From the NCBI GenBank assembly GCA_914767885.1, contig CAJZBQ010000012.1:412501-476500 (forward strand): a stretch of 64,000 nt of DNA, given 5' to 3'. Below are positions 10,695 through 23,398 of this stretch, one piece after another. The notes beneath the pieces were generated by a model, which ran no database searches, was not told where the DNA came from, and was given only the letters and a program-made list of their open reading frames with translations. The translations under genes and the position numbers were made by a program. This stretch comes from Blepharisma stoltei. Its lineage: Eukaryota > Ciliophora > Heterotrichea > Heterotrichida > Blepharismidae. How positions within the stretch are numbered: the first letter of the stretch is position 1; the number at the start of each line of letters is the position of its first letter.

Positions 10695-13668
10695 ATGGCA
10701 AAAACTAAAGTTGCCTTTTTGTGCTTAGTTTTGCTCAGCTTTTCATATGCCTCAAACGATTACGGATTTTCAGAAGAAGAGGTTTCAGCTTTTACAAACC
10801 CTTATGTAGTCACTAGCGTTGTTTCTAACACAGGTGGCGTTACTGTTCAAGCTCAATATCAAGCACCAGCTGATTTAGAGACTCCAGCTTCAGAGCAAAT
10901 CATAACTAACCTCGCAATCACCATCCAATACGATAACCCATATCGTGTGCGTTTTACAATGACTGATGCAAACAACGCCCGCTGGCAAGTCCCTAATGCA
11001 ATTCCATCCTATACTCCATCTGGGGCAGGAAGCTTCTACTCCTTGGCTCCAATCGTAGTTGGTCAGCCTCTCTCTATAAAAATCACAAGGACAACTGATA
11101 ATAAGGTGGTATTTTTCCTAAATCCATCGCAGCCTTTTGGATACAACAATCAAGACATCGGCTTTGCAAATTGGTTAGGATACCCAATTAAAGTTATGGG
11201 ACTAGGTGAAAGAATTTCTTCTTTTGTCTTAGCCCAAGGCTCTTATACCCTTTATGCTCGTGATAGAGGCTCTCCAATTGACACAGGTGACACTCCAGAT
11301 TCTAACATGTACAGCTCTCAACCATTTTACCTCGCAGTTGATAATCAGTTAGCCGCTCATGGTGGGCTATTCTTGAACTCTAACGCAATGACTGCCTTTG
11401 TAGGGAGCAACTTTGTAGGATTTAGAACAACCGGTGGGATCATTGACTTCTTCCTATTTATAGGTCCTCAGCCAGCTGATGTAATCAATCAATACCACGA
11501 TTTGATAGGCTACCCAACACTAGTCCCTTGGTGGGGTTTAGGCTGGCATCAGTGCAGATATGGATTTCAGAATATCTCAGTGGTTTCTAGCGTAACTACT
11601 TCATATACAACTTACAATCTTCCATTGGATGCGATGTGGATTGATATTGACTACATGAACCAATATCAAGATTTTACTCTTGACCCAGTCAACTTCCCAC
11701 AAGCCAGCTTCACCACATGGGTCACAAACTTGAAAGCCGCAAACAAGCACTTTGTCCCTATCGTAGATGCTGGAATTGCTCAGAGCGCCGGCTATTCTGT
11801 GTACAATTCTGGACTTAATCCTAATGTGTACATCACCTCAGCTTACAAGAATGTTCCTACCACAGGAGTAGTTTGGCCTGGAGTTTCAGTCTTTGTGGAC
11901 TGGTTTAACCCTAATGCAAATGCTTTTTGGACAGGCCAACTGACTAAGTTCAATACCTTGACTTCATTTTCAGGGATCTGGATAGATATGAATGAAGCTA
12001 GTAACTTTGTGAATGGAGAGCCAGGCCACCCTCCTTCTCAAATCACAAACTTAACGATGCCTTATACCCCTGGCCAAGATGTGAATGACAATTCAATAGA
12101 TGTGGCTTCAATACACTATGGAGGAATTCTTGAGTACAACGTCCACAGTTTGTTTGGATTCGGCGAGACAATGGCTACTTATCAATACTTTAAAGGACTT
12201 AATTTGAGGCCTTTCATAATTACCAGGAGCTCATTCGTAGGAACTGGAAGATATGCTGGGAAATGGACTGGTGACAACTTCTCACAGTGGAGCTTCTTAC
12301 TCCCCCTCATGAGCGAAAAAAAACGTTAGAAAAAACCCTATTTTTGCCCAAAAACCCACCCTCCGTAAGCGAACAAAAATTTTTTATGGGAAAAATTTTG
12401 ATATATAAGTGATAACCAGTATCATGAAATCTCGAGCTAATTCTGTTTAATTTTACACAAATTGCGTTTTAAAACATAAATTTTACAAATTAAATTAATA
12501 TTTGCTTTCCAATTTTCGAGAAGTGGGATTTTTTTTTAATTCCGAAAAAAAAAATTTTCTTTAAAATTTATATTTAAAAAAAAATTAATTAACCACCCCC
12601 CGTGAGCGAACAAAATTTTTTTGTTCGCTCACAGAGGGGTTGGAGTTAGCATACTCAATTACTGGTCTCTTCGACTTAGGAATGTTTGGAATTCCATTCG
12701 CTGGAGCTGATATCTGTGGCTTCCAAGGCAACACCAATGAAGAATTGTGCTCCAGATGGATGCAATTAGGAACCTTATATCCTTTCTCAAGAAATCACAA
12801 CGCAAAAGGTTCAGTTGATCAGTATCCTTGGTCATTTGGCAGCACTCTTTTGCAGACCTCAAACATCGCTATTCGAACTAAATACTCTCTATTACTCCAC
12901 TTTGCTACTGGAATGTTCAGAGTATCTCTTATGGGAGGAATGCATTTCAGACCAGCATTTTTCGACTATCCCAACGATATCAACTTGCTTAATAACGCTA
13001 CCTCTCATTTCATGCTTGGTGAAGGACTTATAGTTCATCCTTGTCTCTGGCCAGGTGTAACTGGCTCTACATCATATTTCCCATATGATCTTTGGTATGA
13101 CTTCTACCAAGGAACTTACATGCAATTGAACTATTACAACAGCGCTTATTTAAATATGACATTACCTGGCCCGATCCCAATTCATATTAAAGGAGGGTAC
13201 ATTGTTCCTACTTTAGACAATTCAAACACAGCTCTTGATACTATATCATTGAGGAAGTCTCCAATTACGCTAGTAGTTGCATTAAATGGAGCATTCCAAG
13301 CTGATGGGCACGCAGTGTTTGATGATGGACTTTCAATCAACAGCCTAAGTGGAAACCTATATACAATGATTAATTATCATTATCAATATGTCAATGCTAC
13401 AACTGATACCTTGATCATTCAACCAACAATAAGTGGGTATACAAGAGCTAATGGAGAATTCCCATATATTTCAAATATTATTATATATGGATGCGTTGAA
13501 GGAATAAGAAATGTATTTTACACCACGACTGCGTTTTCAGGCCAGCTAAACCCAGTATTTTTGCTTTGGAATCCTAATACCTCAGTATGCAAGATTATCC
13601 TTTCATCTTCTAGGCAGCTTGTGCTTCCTGACATGGCAGGGCAGCTAACCATCAACTTTTATCTCTAA
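10695..13668 (+). CDS. GH31 alpha-glucosidase, secreted or lysosomal
   Basis: ATG at 10695 gives a clear signal peptide (KVAFLCLVLLSFSYAS). The protein follows the lysosomal acid alpha-glucosidase/sucrase-isomaltase pattern: GWHQCRYGF, WIDIDYM, the GH31 nucleophile motif GIWIDMNEASNF, the acid/base region RYAGKWTGDNFSQWSF, and FGIPFAGADICGF with RWMQLGTLYPFSRNHN. It would release glucose from alpha-1,4 glucans, probably in food vacuoles or lysosomes (inference). A MITE at 12300-12645 splits the catalytic domain just after the acid/base motif; precise removal gives SQWSFLAYSITGLFDLGMFG. Restored length is 874 residues, near the usual size. Without excision, translation stops soon after the junction. 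Confidence 0.95.
12300..12645 (+). mobile_element. MITE-IES in the GH31 catalytic domain
   Basis: TTA repeats at 12297-12299 and 12646-12648; hairpin at the right end with GTGAGCGAACAAAA arms. The copy is moderately diverged (CTCATGAGCG left terminus, CACAGAGGGGTTGGAG right terminus). Its removal restores an uninterrupted, family-conserved GH31 sequence. Confidence 0.93.
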
Positions 13669-14179
13669 CTAAAGAGTAATCAAAGTAAATTGTTGATTTA
13701 TTAAATTAAACAATAAAATTCTTTAATGATGCCAACTAAATATTACTTAATGATAAAAATAGCTTATTATAAATTCAGCTAAATAGTTCGCAATTATAAT
13801 TTGCCATGATAAAATTCAGTTTATTTTCGACCAATAATTTTCCTATTTGAAACCTTTAAGTGTCTCCAACATTAGCAAATGAATTAATTCTCTTATTAAA
13901 ATTTCTGCTTTCCTCAAGATATTTTTAATATAAATGCTATCTCCAGGTTTTTTTAAAAAGAGAAATTGGTCTTCATTTTCCTTACTCCCACTTAGCGAGC
14001 AAAATTTCTGCTTCAATAATTTTTCTAAAAATAATTTTATTAAAAATTATATATAACTCAGCAAGAATAGGTGGCTGGCTTTATCAGTAGAGTAGTTTAC
14101 TGGTTTTAAAAAGACCCAAAGGCCTATATAAAAAATTTTTAGATTTATATTTGAGATAAATATACATTTTTTTGCCATC
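13669..14179. other. Intergenic region with a solitary MITE-like end
   Basis: About 510 bp, AT-rich. At 13981-14014 TTACTCCCACTTAGCGAGCAAAATTT resembles one MITE terminus (diverged), but no partner end is seen before the UBA gene. Nothing else is recognised. Confidence 0.5.
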
Positions 14180-15025
14180 ATGGCAGACACCAGCAAGCTA
14201 CAGGAAAAGCACAATGCACTGGTGAATTTAGGCTTTAACGAAGAAGGAGCAAGAAGAGCACTGAGACTGTGTGGAGGTGACGTTGATCAAGCTTTTAGTC
14301 TTCTACTACTATTGGAAGAGCGTGGATTGGAATGTGAGGATGTAGATGAGAGCGAAGATGAAGATGAAAGTGAGGAGGCTGAAGATGTATATGAAATATT
14401 TGAAGATGATGATCCAGGGTTTGCTGATACTAGTATTTCCGAAACTAAAGACTTTAGCTACACAAAAGAGGACCTTAAATGATGAAGAATGATATGGTGT
14501 AGACGGAGATATTATTGATGCAGACGGAAAGGAGGAGAAAAATAATGGAATTGAATGAAAAATAAATGAAATTGAATGAAATAAGTTGAAATCTGATGAG
14601 AATGAGTGCCACCAAAAGAAAATTCAGGCTCAGATTGGAAGGAAAATTTGCCGCGAAAAAAGGGATGTAAGAGAATTCAAAAATAAATATGGCGGGCTGA
14701 AAAAGAAATGATTCAGTCAAGTTAAGGAAACCAATAAGTGATGAAGGAGATCTGAAGCTAAAGAAATTAAAGAGAAAATGAAAATGAAGAAGTGCCAGAT
14801 ACTTAAAGTAAATGCTGCAGCAAAGAATTTTATAAAAATTACTGATAGAAATTTGAATTTAGTGGATTTTGTGCTGGATTCTTGAAAATACGAAGAAGAA
14901 GGGAAAAAAGCGAGTTGAAATTAAAAAGAAGTCAAATTGATGAAATTGATTTTCATGTTGAGGAATTTATCAAATTAATTACTGAAAGCAAAAAATTAAG
15001 ACGCCTCGGGCGTGATATAACGTAA
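14180..15025 (+). CDS. UBA-domain protein with acidic and lysine-rich tail (two frame slips)
   Basis: ATG at 14180. Residues about 9-45 form a UBA-like helix bundle (LVNLGFNEEGARRALRLCGGDVDQAFSLLL), which binds ubiquitin in many adaptors. An acidic stretch (EDVDESEDEDESEEAED) and then a Lys/Glu-rich region follow. The frame slips twice in A-runs: near 14477-14480 (reading GACCTTAATGATGAA instead of CTTAAATGATGAA would give KEDLNDEEWYGVDGDIIDADG) and near 14910 (GGGAAAAAAGCG). With both corrected, the frame runs to TAA at 15023-15025, about 281 residues. Homopolymer assembly errors are the simplest reading; a decaying gene is possible. It ends directly at the (AAT)n tract. Confidence 0.65.
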
Positions 15026-15028
15026 AAT

Positions 15029-17348
<2,320 letters not shown>

Positions 17349-17514
17349 TTTGAGATAAAAAAAATATCTAATTTATAAGAATTCAAATTTTTATAAATAA
17401 AATCTTTTAAAATCTGATATAATTAGCTGAAGATCTCATTATTAAAATTATTAACTATATAGAGAATAATTATTTGTAAAATTTTACATCAAATATAGGA
17501 TTTTTCTAATATTT

Positions 17515-20293
17515 TTGGTTACTCAGGTAAAAGGGGAATTAGTGGAATTCTCTCAAGCCTCCTCCAAGTCACTAAGTTATGACTACAAAGCCCAATTTAC
17601 CATTAAGCGTCTCACAAAAGAAGATTATTTTCCTTCATCCGAAAACTTGGATGAAGAAGGTAGTAAATCACACTGCATTTTTCATCCAGAGAGCAATTGA
17701 AAATTTTTTTGAAACCTGCTTTCGCTTTTTTTTATCTTTTACCAGGCTATAGAAATTCCTTTCCTGCTTGTGTTTACAATAGATGACCTGACTATTTGAA
17801 ATGCTATTGATAATGCAATCAAAGTGTTTTTTCTTACTGATATTGCAATCAACTTTAATACAGGATTTTATAAAGGCGGAGCTGTTATCACAAAACGCAT
17901 GCTCCATCTCTGTCATCAAGCAAAACCATAAAAAATACAATACCTTTCGATCGAGCAAAAATATTTCATTACAGGTCTTTTTTATAAAAATATTCTGAAA
18001 TTTAGGCAACAATTAATTAAAAGAAATCTCAAGCTATTCTATTAAATTTTAAATATATAAGCTAATATAATTAAATTAGATTCTTGCTTTCAAATTTTTG
18101 CAAATTAAATATGGATTTCAAGATTTAAAAGCAAAAATTTAAATATAAAATTTTTTTTTTAAAATATTTATTAAATAAATAACCCACCCCAGCAAAAAAA
18201 TTACTCCCCCACAGAGGAAGTAGGAGTTAGAAATCGCTAGGAATTATTTGAGATTTTGATTCTGGTTTGATCTTATAGCAACAATTCCGCTTGAAGATTT
18301 ATTTGAAGCCTTTAGGATTTCAAACTCAAGTGCTACTCATGCAGCTCAAATTGTAAGAGTAATTAAGATAAATAAACTTTTGAGACTCATAAGAATTTCA
18401 AAGCTCAAGCAAATTATTATTGGCATTGAAGATTACATTGCAAGCCATACTTTAGCGATATTACTGGTTTTTCTCAGACTCGTAGTTTCAGCTTATATGG
18501 TAGCACACTGAGCAGCTTGTGTATGGTATTATATCGCTTCAAACGATGCAGAGACCAACCCTGACACCTGGCTAAATAACACCTATATGGAGAAAGATGA
18601 TTTGACTGAGATTTATATCACAGCATTGTACTGAGCCTTCACAACAATGACAACTGTTGGCTATGGAGATGTCTATCCAATTACACAAAACGAAATCATT
18701 GTGGCATGCGCCGCTATGGCTGTTGCTTGTGCCCTCTTTGGATACACTGTGGGCAGCATTGGCGCTCTTGTCTCTAAATCAAATGCTGAGTCTGATGAAT
18801 ATCGCGATAAGGTCTTGGCTATTAATGCTTATATGAAAAACAAAGAAATTCCAGGTGACCTGAGATTTAGGGTAAGAAGGTACCTAGATTACATCTGGGA
18901 AAACAAGAAGCATAGCATCATGGGGGAAATTGAAATTCTAGGCCTATTATCAGAGCCGCTAAAGGAAGAAGTCTATGTCCATACAAGAGGAGAAATTTTA
19001 TACACATGCCAGGTATTTAACACTTCTTTTCAAAAAACCTTTATTTTGCAATTAACCAAGATTCTCGAGCAAAGAACATTTGCCCCTAATGACACTGTTT
19101 TTGACGAAGGAGAGAAAAGCCAAACACTGTTTTTCATTAAATCTGGAACAGTAGAACTTTATCACCACCAGACTCAATCAATATTCCAAGAGCTTAAATC
19201 TGGTTCCCACTTCGGGGAAATTGCTTTTTTTACTGGATTTCCCAGGTGCTGCTCATCAAAATGTATACCGTAAGCACGATTTTAGATCGACCTGAAACTC
19301 CTCCCTCTTCTCCACCCCATCCCTTGACGGTTTTAGCTTTATTGAAATCTACAAATTGAATTTGACTTGTCAAATCCTTAGTGAGTGACTTGTCATTTTG
19401 AATTAACAATTTTGTTCAAATTGAAACCGTCAAAGAGGTGGGGAGGGGAAGGGGAGTTTCAGGTCGAGCCATACCTGTTCTGAATGTATACAGGATTTGT
19501 AGAAACTTTGTCTCTTTCTCGAGAAATGATGGACTCTGCATTAGATAGAAACCCCGATGCTGCACGAGCTTGTGATTATTTACAAACTCAATGCCATCAG
19601 GGTGATTTAACTTCTCTTGGAATCGTCTGCTATTTGTGTGGAGGACTAGGACATGTGTCAGCTTTCTGTAAGAAGGTATTGCTCAACCAAACAGACGATG
19701 TTGTCAAGGCAAAATGGCTTAAGCAGAAAAGTGGTTTGACCACTGTGATTAATCCTTTTGAGCTTAAAAACAACCGAAAAAAGCGAAATGTCCATCATTT
19801 CCGATACCGAGCCTTCAATGCTGTAGGAGCTGACAGAGATCCCAGAACCATTTTCCTGGATGACCCTGCTCTTTCATTTAAAATCAACCGCTACTTTGAA
19901 AGAGAGTTCAGGAAAGAAATAAAAAATCGTAAAGGAGATAAGAATGACCTGAGGAAAACTGTGACAAACATTGATGAAATCTTGTGCACAAGTGAACAGG
20001 ATGAGGAAAGGGAAAATATCATAAACACTATGTTCGTCAGAAGCTTCGAATTTGATAGAAGCCTGCTATTCGGCTCTAGGCACAGCACCGCTAAAAGCGA
20101 TCAAGGAGAAGAAATTTTGATAAAGAGCAAAAGCAATCCGCAAGAGCCAAAAGTGTATCTTAACATTCCAAGTCCATCAAGATTCCATTCTGCAAAAGAG
20201 TACCTTAATGTGCCTTCTCCAGCCAGATATAATTCTGAAAGATCGCTGCTCTACCACAATAAATGTAGTTCAGAAGGAGACCTGCTAAAATAA
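17515..20293 (+). CDS. Cyclic-nucleotide-binding-domain K+ channel (EAG/CNG type) with CCHC zinc knuckle
   Basis: Six-TM voltage-gated-type channel. S1 (WNLLSLFFIFYQAIEIPF), S2-S3 (FFLTDIAINFNTGFYKGG ... FWFWFDLIATIPLEDLF), S4 with regular basic residues (IVRVIKINKLLRLIRISKLK), S5, and the K+ filter TTVGYGDVYP are present. A C-linker and a cyclic-nucleotide-binding fold follow (ELKSGSHFGEIAFFTGFPR). The C-terminus carries CYLCGGLGHVSAFC, a CX2CX4HX4C zinc knuckle, then a Ser-rich tail with a repeated YLNIPSPSRF/YLNVPSPARY motif. IESs at 17902-18226 and 19266-19488 must be removed. The 5' end is not resolved: the frame is open from about 17455 without an ATG, so a first exon may lie across an unseen intron or IES. 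Coordinates start at the first confident coding base. At least 741 residues. Confidence 0.88.
17902..18226 (+). mobile_element. Strongly diverged MITE-IES in the channel S2-S3 loop
   Basis: The right end is GGAG followed by TTA (18227-18229). The left end, CTCCATCTCTGTCATCAAGCAAAACCAT, aligns with CTCCCC...GAGCGAACAAAACCATTAG, but the left TSD reads ATG (17899-17901). Removing it joins AVITKR to EIARNYLRFWFWFDL through a Leu (TTA) or Met (ATG) codon. Interior blocks (gctttcaaatttttgcaaatta) match the family. Confidence 0.8.
19266..19488. mobile_element. TA-bounded palindromic IES in the channel cyclic-nucleotide domain
   Basis: Bounded by TA at 19264-19265 and 19489-19490; ends TACCGTAAGCACG/TACATTCAGAACA are weakly alike, then TCGACCTGAAACTCC and its complement form a strong inner inverted repeat. 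A further inverted pair (CTTGACGGTTTTAG...GAAACCGTCAAAG) makes most of the 223 bp fold back. Removing it with one TA gives PRCCSSKCTGFVETLSLSRE in frame. It is unrelated in sequence to the CTCCC family. Confidence 0.82.
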
Positions 20294-20324
20294 TGCTTAT
20301 ACATATTATCTTAAATGGGTTATA

Positions 20325-21512
20325 TTAAGCCTTAAACAAAGACAACATTTTAATTTCTTTTCGCAGGTTGCTCAGCCACTCTTGTGTAACCTTTGGTTTG
20401 AATCTTGAAGAGCTCAAGCTGACTTCTTCGATCCTCTTCTGGAACTCTTCAATTTCTTCATCAATTTCAATTTCTACCTCTTTTCTTTGCTTCCCATTGC
20501 TTTGGCTCCTATTTTTTGCCTTATTTTTCTTTGGAGTTTCGTCTCCATTGATAAAATTGACAATTTCATCGACACTCATTTCTTCTCACCTCACAATCTG
20601 TTTATTTCGCTTGAACTTCGTTCGATTGTTTGGGCTGCTTGCTTCAGAAAGCATGTTTAAATGTAACGATTCTTCGTCATAGAGTTGGCAAGCCCTCCTA
20701 GCAGCTTCACATTGATTTACAAACTCTCTCGCACTTTGGATTTTTTCTTCAAGTGGGCTTAGGACACGATGGAAGAAGAGGACTCTATTGACCTCTTCAA
20801 AAGTTGTGAAGTTCTTTTTGTAGTATCTCTGCATTGCGTCTTTTACTTCTCGGCTTGCCCGCATGAAGACTTTATTCGCTTTGTCAATTCCGATGAGGAC
20901 TGTGATAAGGTCGGGATCATCGTATTTTTTAAGATGTGTCAAAAGTTTGTCAGAGAAATTGTTAGCATTGTCATAGTAAATTTGGTAGAGAGACTCGAAT
21001 TCTTCACCTCGTTTGAGAGAAGGATTATGACGTATATCTAATCTCTGATCAAATTTGAAGTATTCCGAGTTAGATATGTCAGTCTTTTGGCTTAAAGAGT
21101 TTGTGAATTCTGCAAAATACAGTTCAAACATTTGTCTTAGACTATCTGATACCTTAGATTCAATAATAGATAAAGGATCAGGGTTGCAAACAAGAGAATT
21201 GGTATTAGACGTATATATTTGTGGTGGTTGGGGTATTGTGTCACTTTGCCTTAAGCTTGTAGGTGATTTTATAGGTAATGCGAGAGAAATGTGATCAAAT
21301 GCATCTGAATTTAGAGGCTGCAGAGTAGAATCCCGATAGCTTAAGCTTACTGAGGTTTTTATAGGAGATGCAAGAGAAATGTGATTAGATGTAGGGTTCT
21401 GGAGAGCAGATTCGCTTTGACTTGAGCTTGTTGAGGGTGTTCTAGGTTTTTGCTTTTTTCCCATTTTTATTACTTGGTTTCTTTGAGATACGATAAAATT
21501 TGAATTGGACAT
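20325..21512 (-). CDS. Hypothetical Ser-rich/coiled-coil protein with internal repeat
   Basis: Single frame of 395 residues from ATG 21512 with one TGA (Trp) at 20583-20585. The N-terminal ~110 residues are Ser/Thr/Gln-rich and contain an imperfect tandem repeat (HISLASPIKTSVSLSYRDS / HISLALPIKSPTSLRQSDT). The middle (about 150-290) is helical and charged, and a basic, coiled-coil C-terminus follows (EIDEEIEEFQKRIEEV). I recognise no family. The gene converges on the K+ channel gene, with 31 bp between stops. Confidence 0.75.
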
Positions 21513-21826
21513 ACTTTGCTAAGTATATAGGCCTTTGCAGATTTCTGTATTTGGAAAATTTAAAACAATTAATTTATTTGCCCTAGCAAGAAAAAGAGAA
21601 ATATAGCCAATTCTTTTGAGACTTATCTTTCGTTGGTAAGTAATTAGCTAAAGAAATCCTTATTAAGCCTATAATGTTTAATATGCAAGCACAAATGAAA
21701 CAACTATTTATCAATAGCAATAAAAATATAAGCAATAGTTATATTCTTAAATATTAAATAAATAATAATGCTTCATTTTCATATTATTTTTCTAAATGCT
21801 ACTTCAAAAGTGCTTTGAAATTAAAA
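21513..21826. other. Divergent promoter region, nothing recognised
   Basis: 314 bp of AT-rich DNA between two divergent genes; presumably holds both promoters. No repeat or motif stands out. Confidence 0.6.
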
Positions 21827-23373
21827 ATGTCAATTTATCAGTTTGAAATTCTTAACAAACTCGGTGAAGGTGCCTTCTCAAGTGTTTACAAGGTCCGCCG
21901 AAAATCCGATGGACAAATCTATGCTTTGAAGAAAGTTAAATTCGCTCCTATGAACTACAGAGAAAAAGAAAATGCACTCAATGAAGTTCGCATTTTAGCA
22001 TCAATAGACCATCCAAACATAATTGCTTATAAAGAAGCATTTTTCGATGAAGGAACTTCTTCCCTCTGCATAGTAATGGAATATGCTGAAGGAGGAGATC
22101 TGTTAAATAAGATTGAAAATTGTAAGAAAAGAAGCATTTATTTCACTGAAAATGAAATTCTCAATAAAATGGCATTCGGTTCGAGAGAAATTAGCTTTGC
22201 TAATTTTCTCTCCCTCATGGAATTTTATTATTAGGGTTAGGTTTTCACTCGCGAACTTCTGGACACCAATAGCGGTTTAACTTTGGGGATAACCAAAGGA
22301 ACCACTCCTCAGTCCACTCAAGATCTCGGGCTTTTACCTCTCAGCACATCCCCACGGGAGGATGACCCTTAGGCGGAACACGCGCAGGAGCTGAGTCGAG
22401 CGACAAGGGCGACGGCAACGCGCAGGGTGAGACGTGCAGCAAGGCCGGTGAAGCAGGAGTTGATAGAAGGCTTGGACGGGGCTGACCCGTGCCAAGATGG
22501 CTCGCCTACGTCATCAGTTTTGCCATAGGCCCTTTTGGGCTGCGGCACTAGAGACACCTTAAACACCAGATAATTAAGTAAGTAAGTAAGTAAGAAAATG
22601 AAATTCTCAGCACTTTAGCTCAAACAATCAGAGGGCTCAAAGCTTTGCATGACTTAAAAATTCTACATAGAGACATAAAAGTATTTCATATTTAGTGCGC
22701 AAACATATTTTTGACTGCAAATGGAACTGTAAAAATAGGAGACTTAAACGTCTCGAAAGTGAATAAAGGTGGGCTTGCATATACCCAGACTGGGACGCCT
22801 TATTATGCAAGTCCTGAAGTGTGGCAGGACAAGCCTTATAATTCTAGTTCCGATATCTGGTCACTAGGCTGTGTGATTTATGAGATGACAACTCTTCGCC
22901 CCCCATTCACTGGAGTTGACATGAAAGCGCTATATAGAAAAGTCATCAAAGGTCTTTACCAGCCAATTCCTGTCAATTTCTCAGCCGAGCTCTCCAATGT
23001 GATTAAGATGATGCTCCAAATCAGGCCAAATGCTCGGCCATCCTGTGAGAAGCTATTAGAAATGCCCTTTGCGCTGAGAGAAAGGAATTTCAAATACAAT
23101 GCAGAAGCTGACTCAGAGCTGCTGAACACCATAAAGTTTGAGCCAAGTATGAAGGTTTTAAGTAACCGTCTTCCTGGCCCAAATTACGAAAGACGAGGCC
23201 GTGGGTTGAGTGCACGAGGTTCTAAAGAAGAACTGGACAAAGAAAATCAGGTGAACACACAAAAGCTTAGAGATGCTCTAAGCTCTGACCCTGAACGGCA
23301 TGTGAAATTAAGGCAAGGACTACAGAAAAACCGTGTAAGACTTCCGCTGATCCCACTCCCTAAACCTTTTTAA
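21827..23373 (+). CDS. NEK-family protein kinase interrupted by a SINE-like element
   Basis: ATG 21827 (MSIYQFEILNKLGEGAFSSVY). Kinase signatures: Gly-loop GEGAFSSV, ATP Lys in YALKKV, catalytic loop HRDIKCANIFL, GDLNVSKV in place of DFG (the DLN variant is common in protist NEKs), activation segment TGTPYYASPEVW, and SDIWSLGCVIYEM. The tail (about residues 270-361) is basic and Glu-rich. Two interruptions: a 430-bp SINE-like insert with 16-bp duplication after TENEIL, and a 15-nt intron (22681-22695) inside HRDIK|CAN. With both removed the gene encodes 361 residues with no other break. NEK kinases often act in cilia and microtubule control. Confidence 0.9.
22164..22593 (+). mobile_element. 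SINE-like retroposon in the kinase domain, 16-bp TSD
   Basis: Perfect 16-bp direct repeats GAAAATGAAATTCTCA at 22148-22163 and 22594-22609. The element begins ATAAAATGGCATTCGGTT, is GC-rich in the middle (CTTAGGCGGAACACGCGCAGGAG), and ends in AATTAAGTAAGTAAGTAAG, a simple-repeat tail. These are hallmarks of target-primed reverse transcription. Related copies lie at 31092-31523 and, reversed, at 55979-56391. No protein frame is credible. The duplicated target contains no TA or TNA at its boundary. Confidence 0.88.
22681..22695 (+). other. 15-nt intron in the NEK kinase gene
   Basis: GTATTTCATATTTAG; removal joins HRDIK to CANIFL, restoring the catalytic loop. Retention gives an in-frame TAG. 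Confidence 0.93.
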
Positions 23374-23398
23374 AACATTTATACAATTTCTTATTTAA

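Noticed and set aside
22369-22566. Minus-strand frame in the SINE-like element as a retroposon protein
   Set aside because: Not conserved between the three copies, no RT or endonuclease motif.
22164-22593. tRNA-derived head of the SINE-like element (GGTTCGAGAG looks like a B box)
   Set aside because: Position near the 5' end and mismatch at the last bases, no A box; not enough to claim a tRNA origin.
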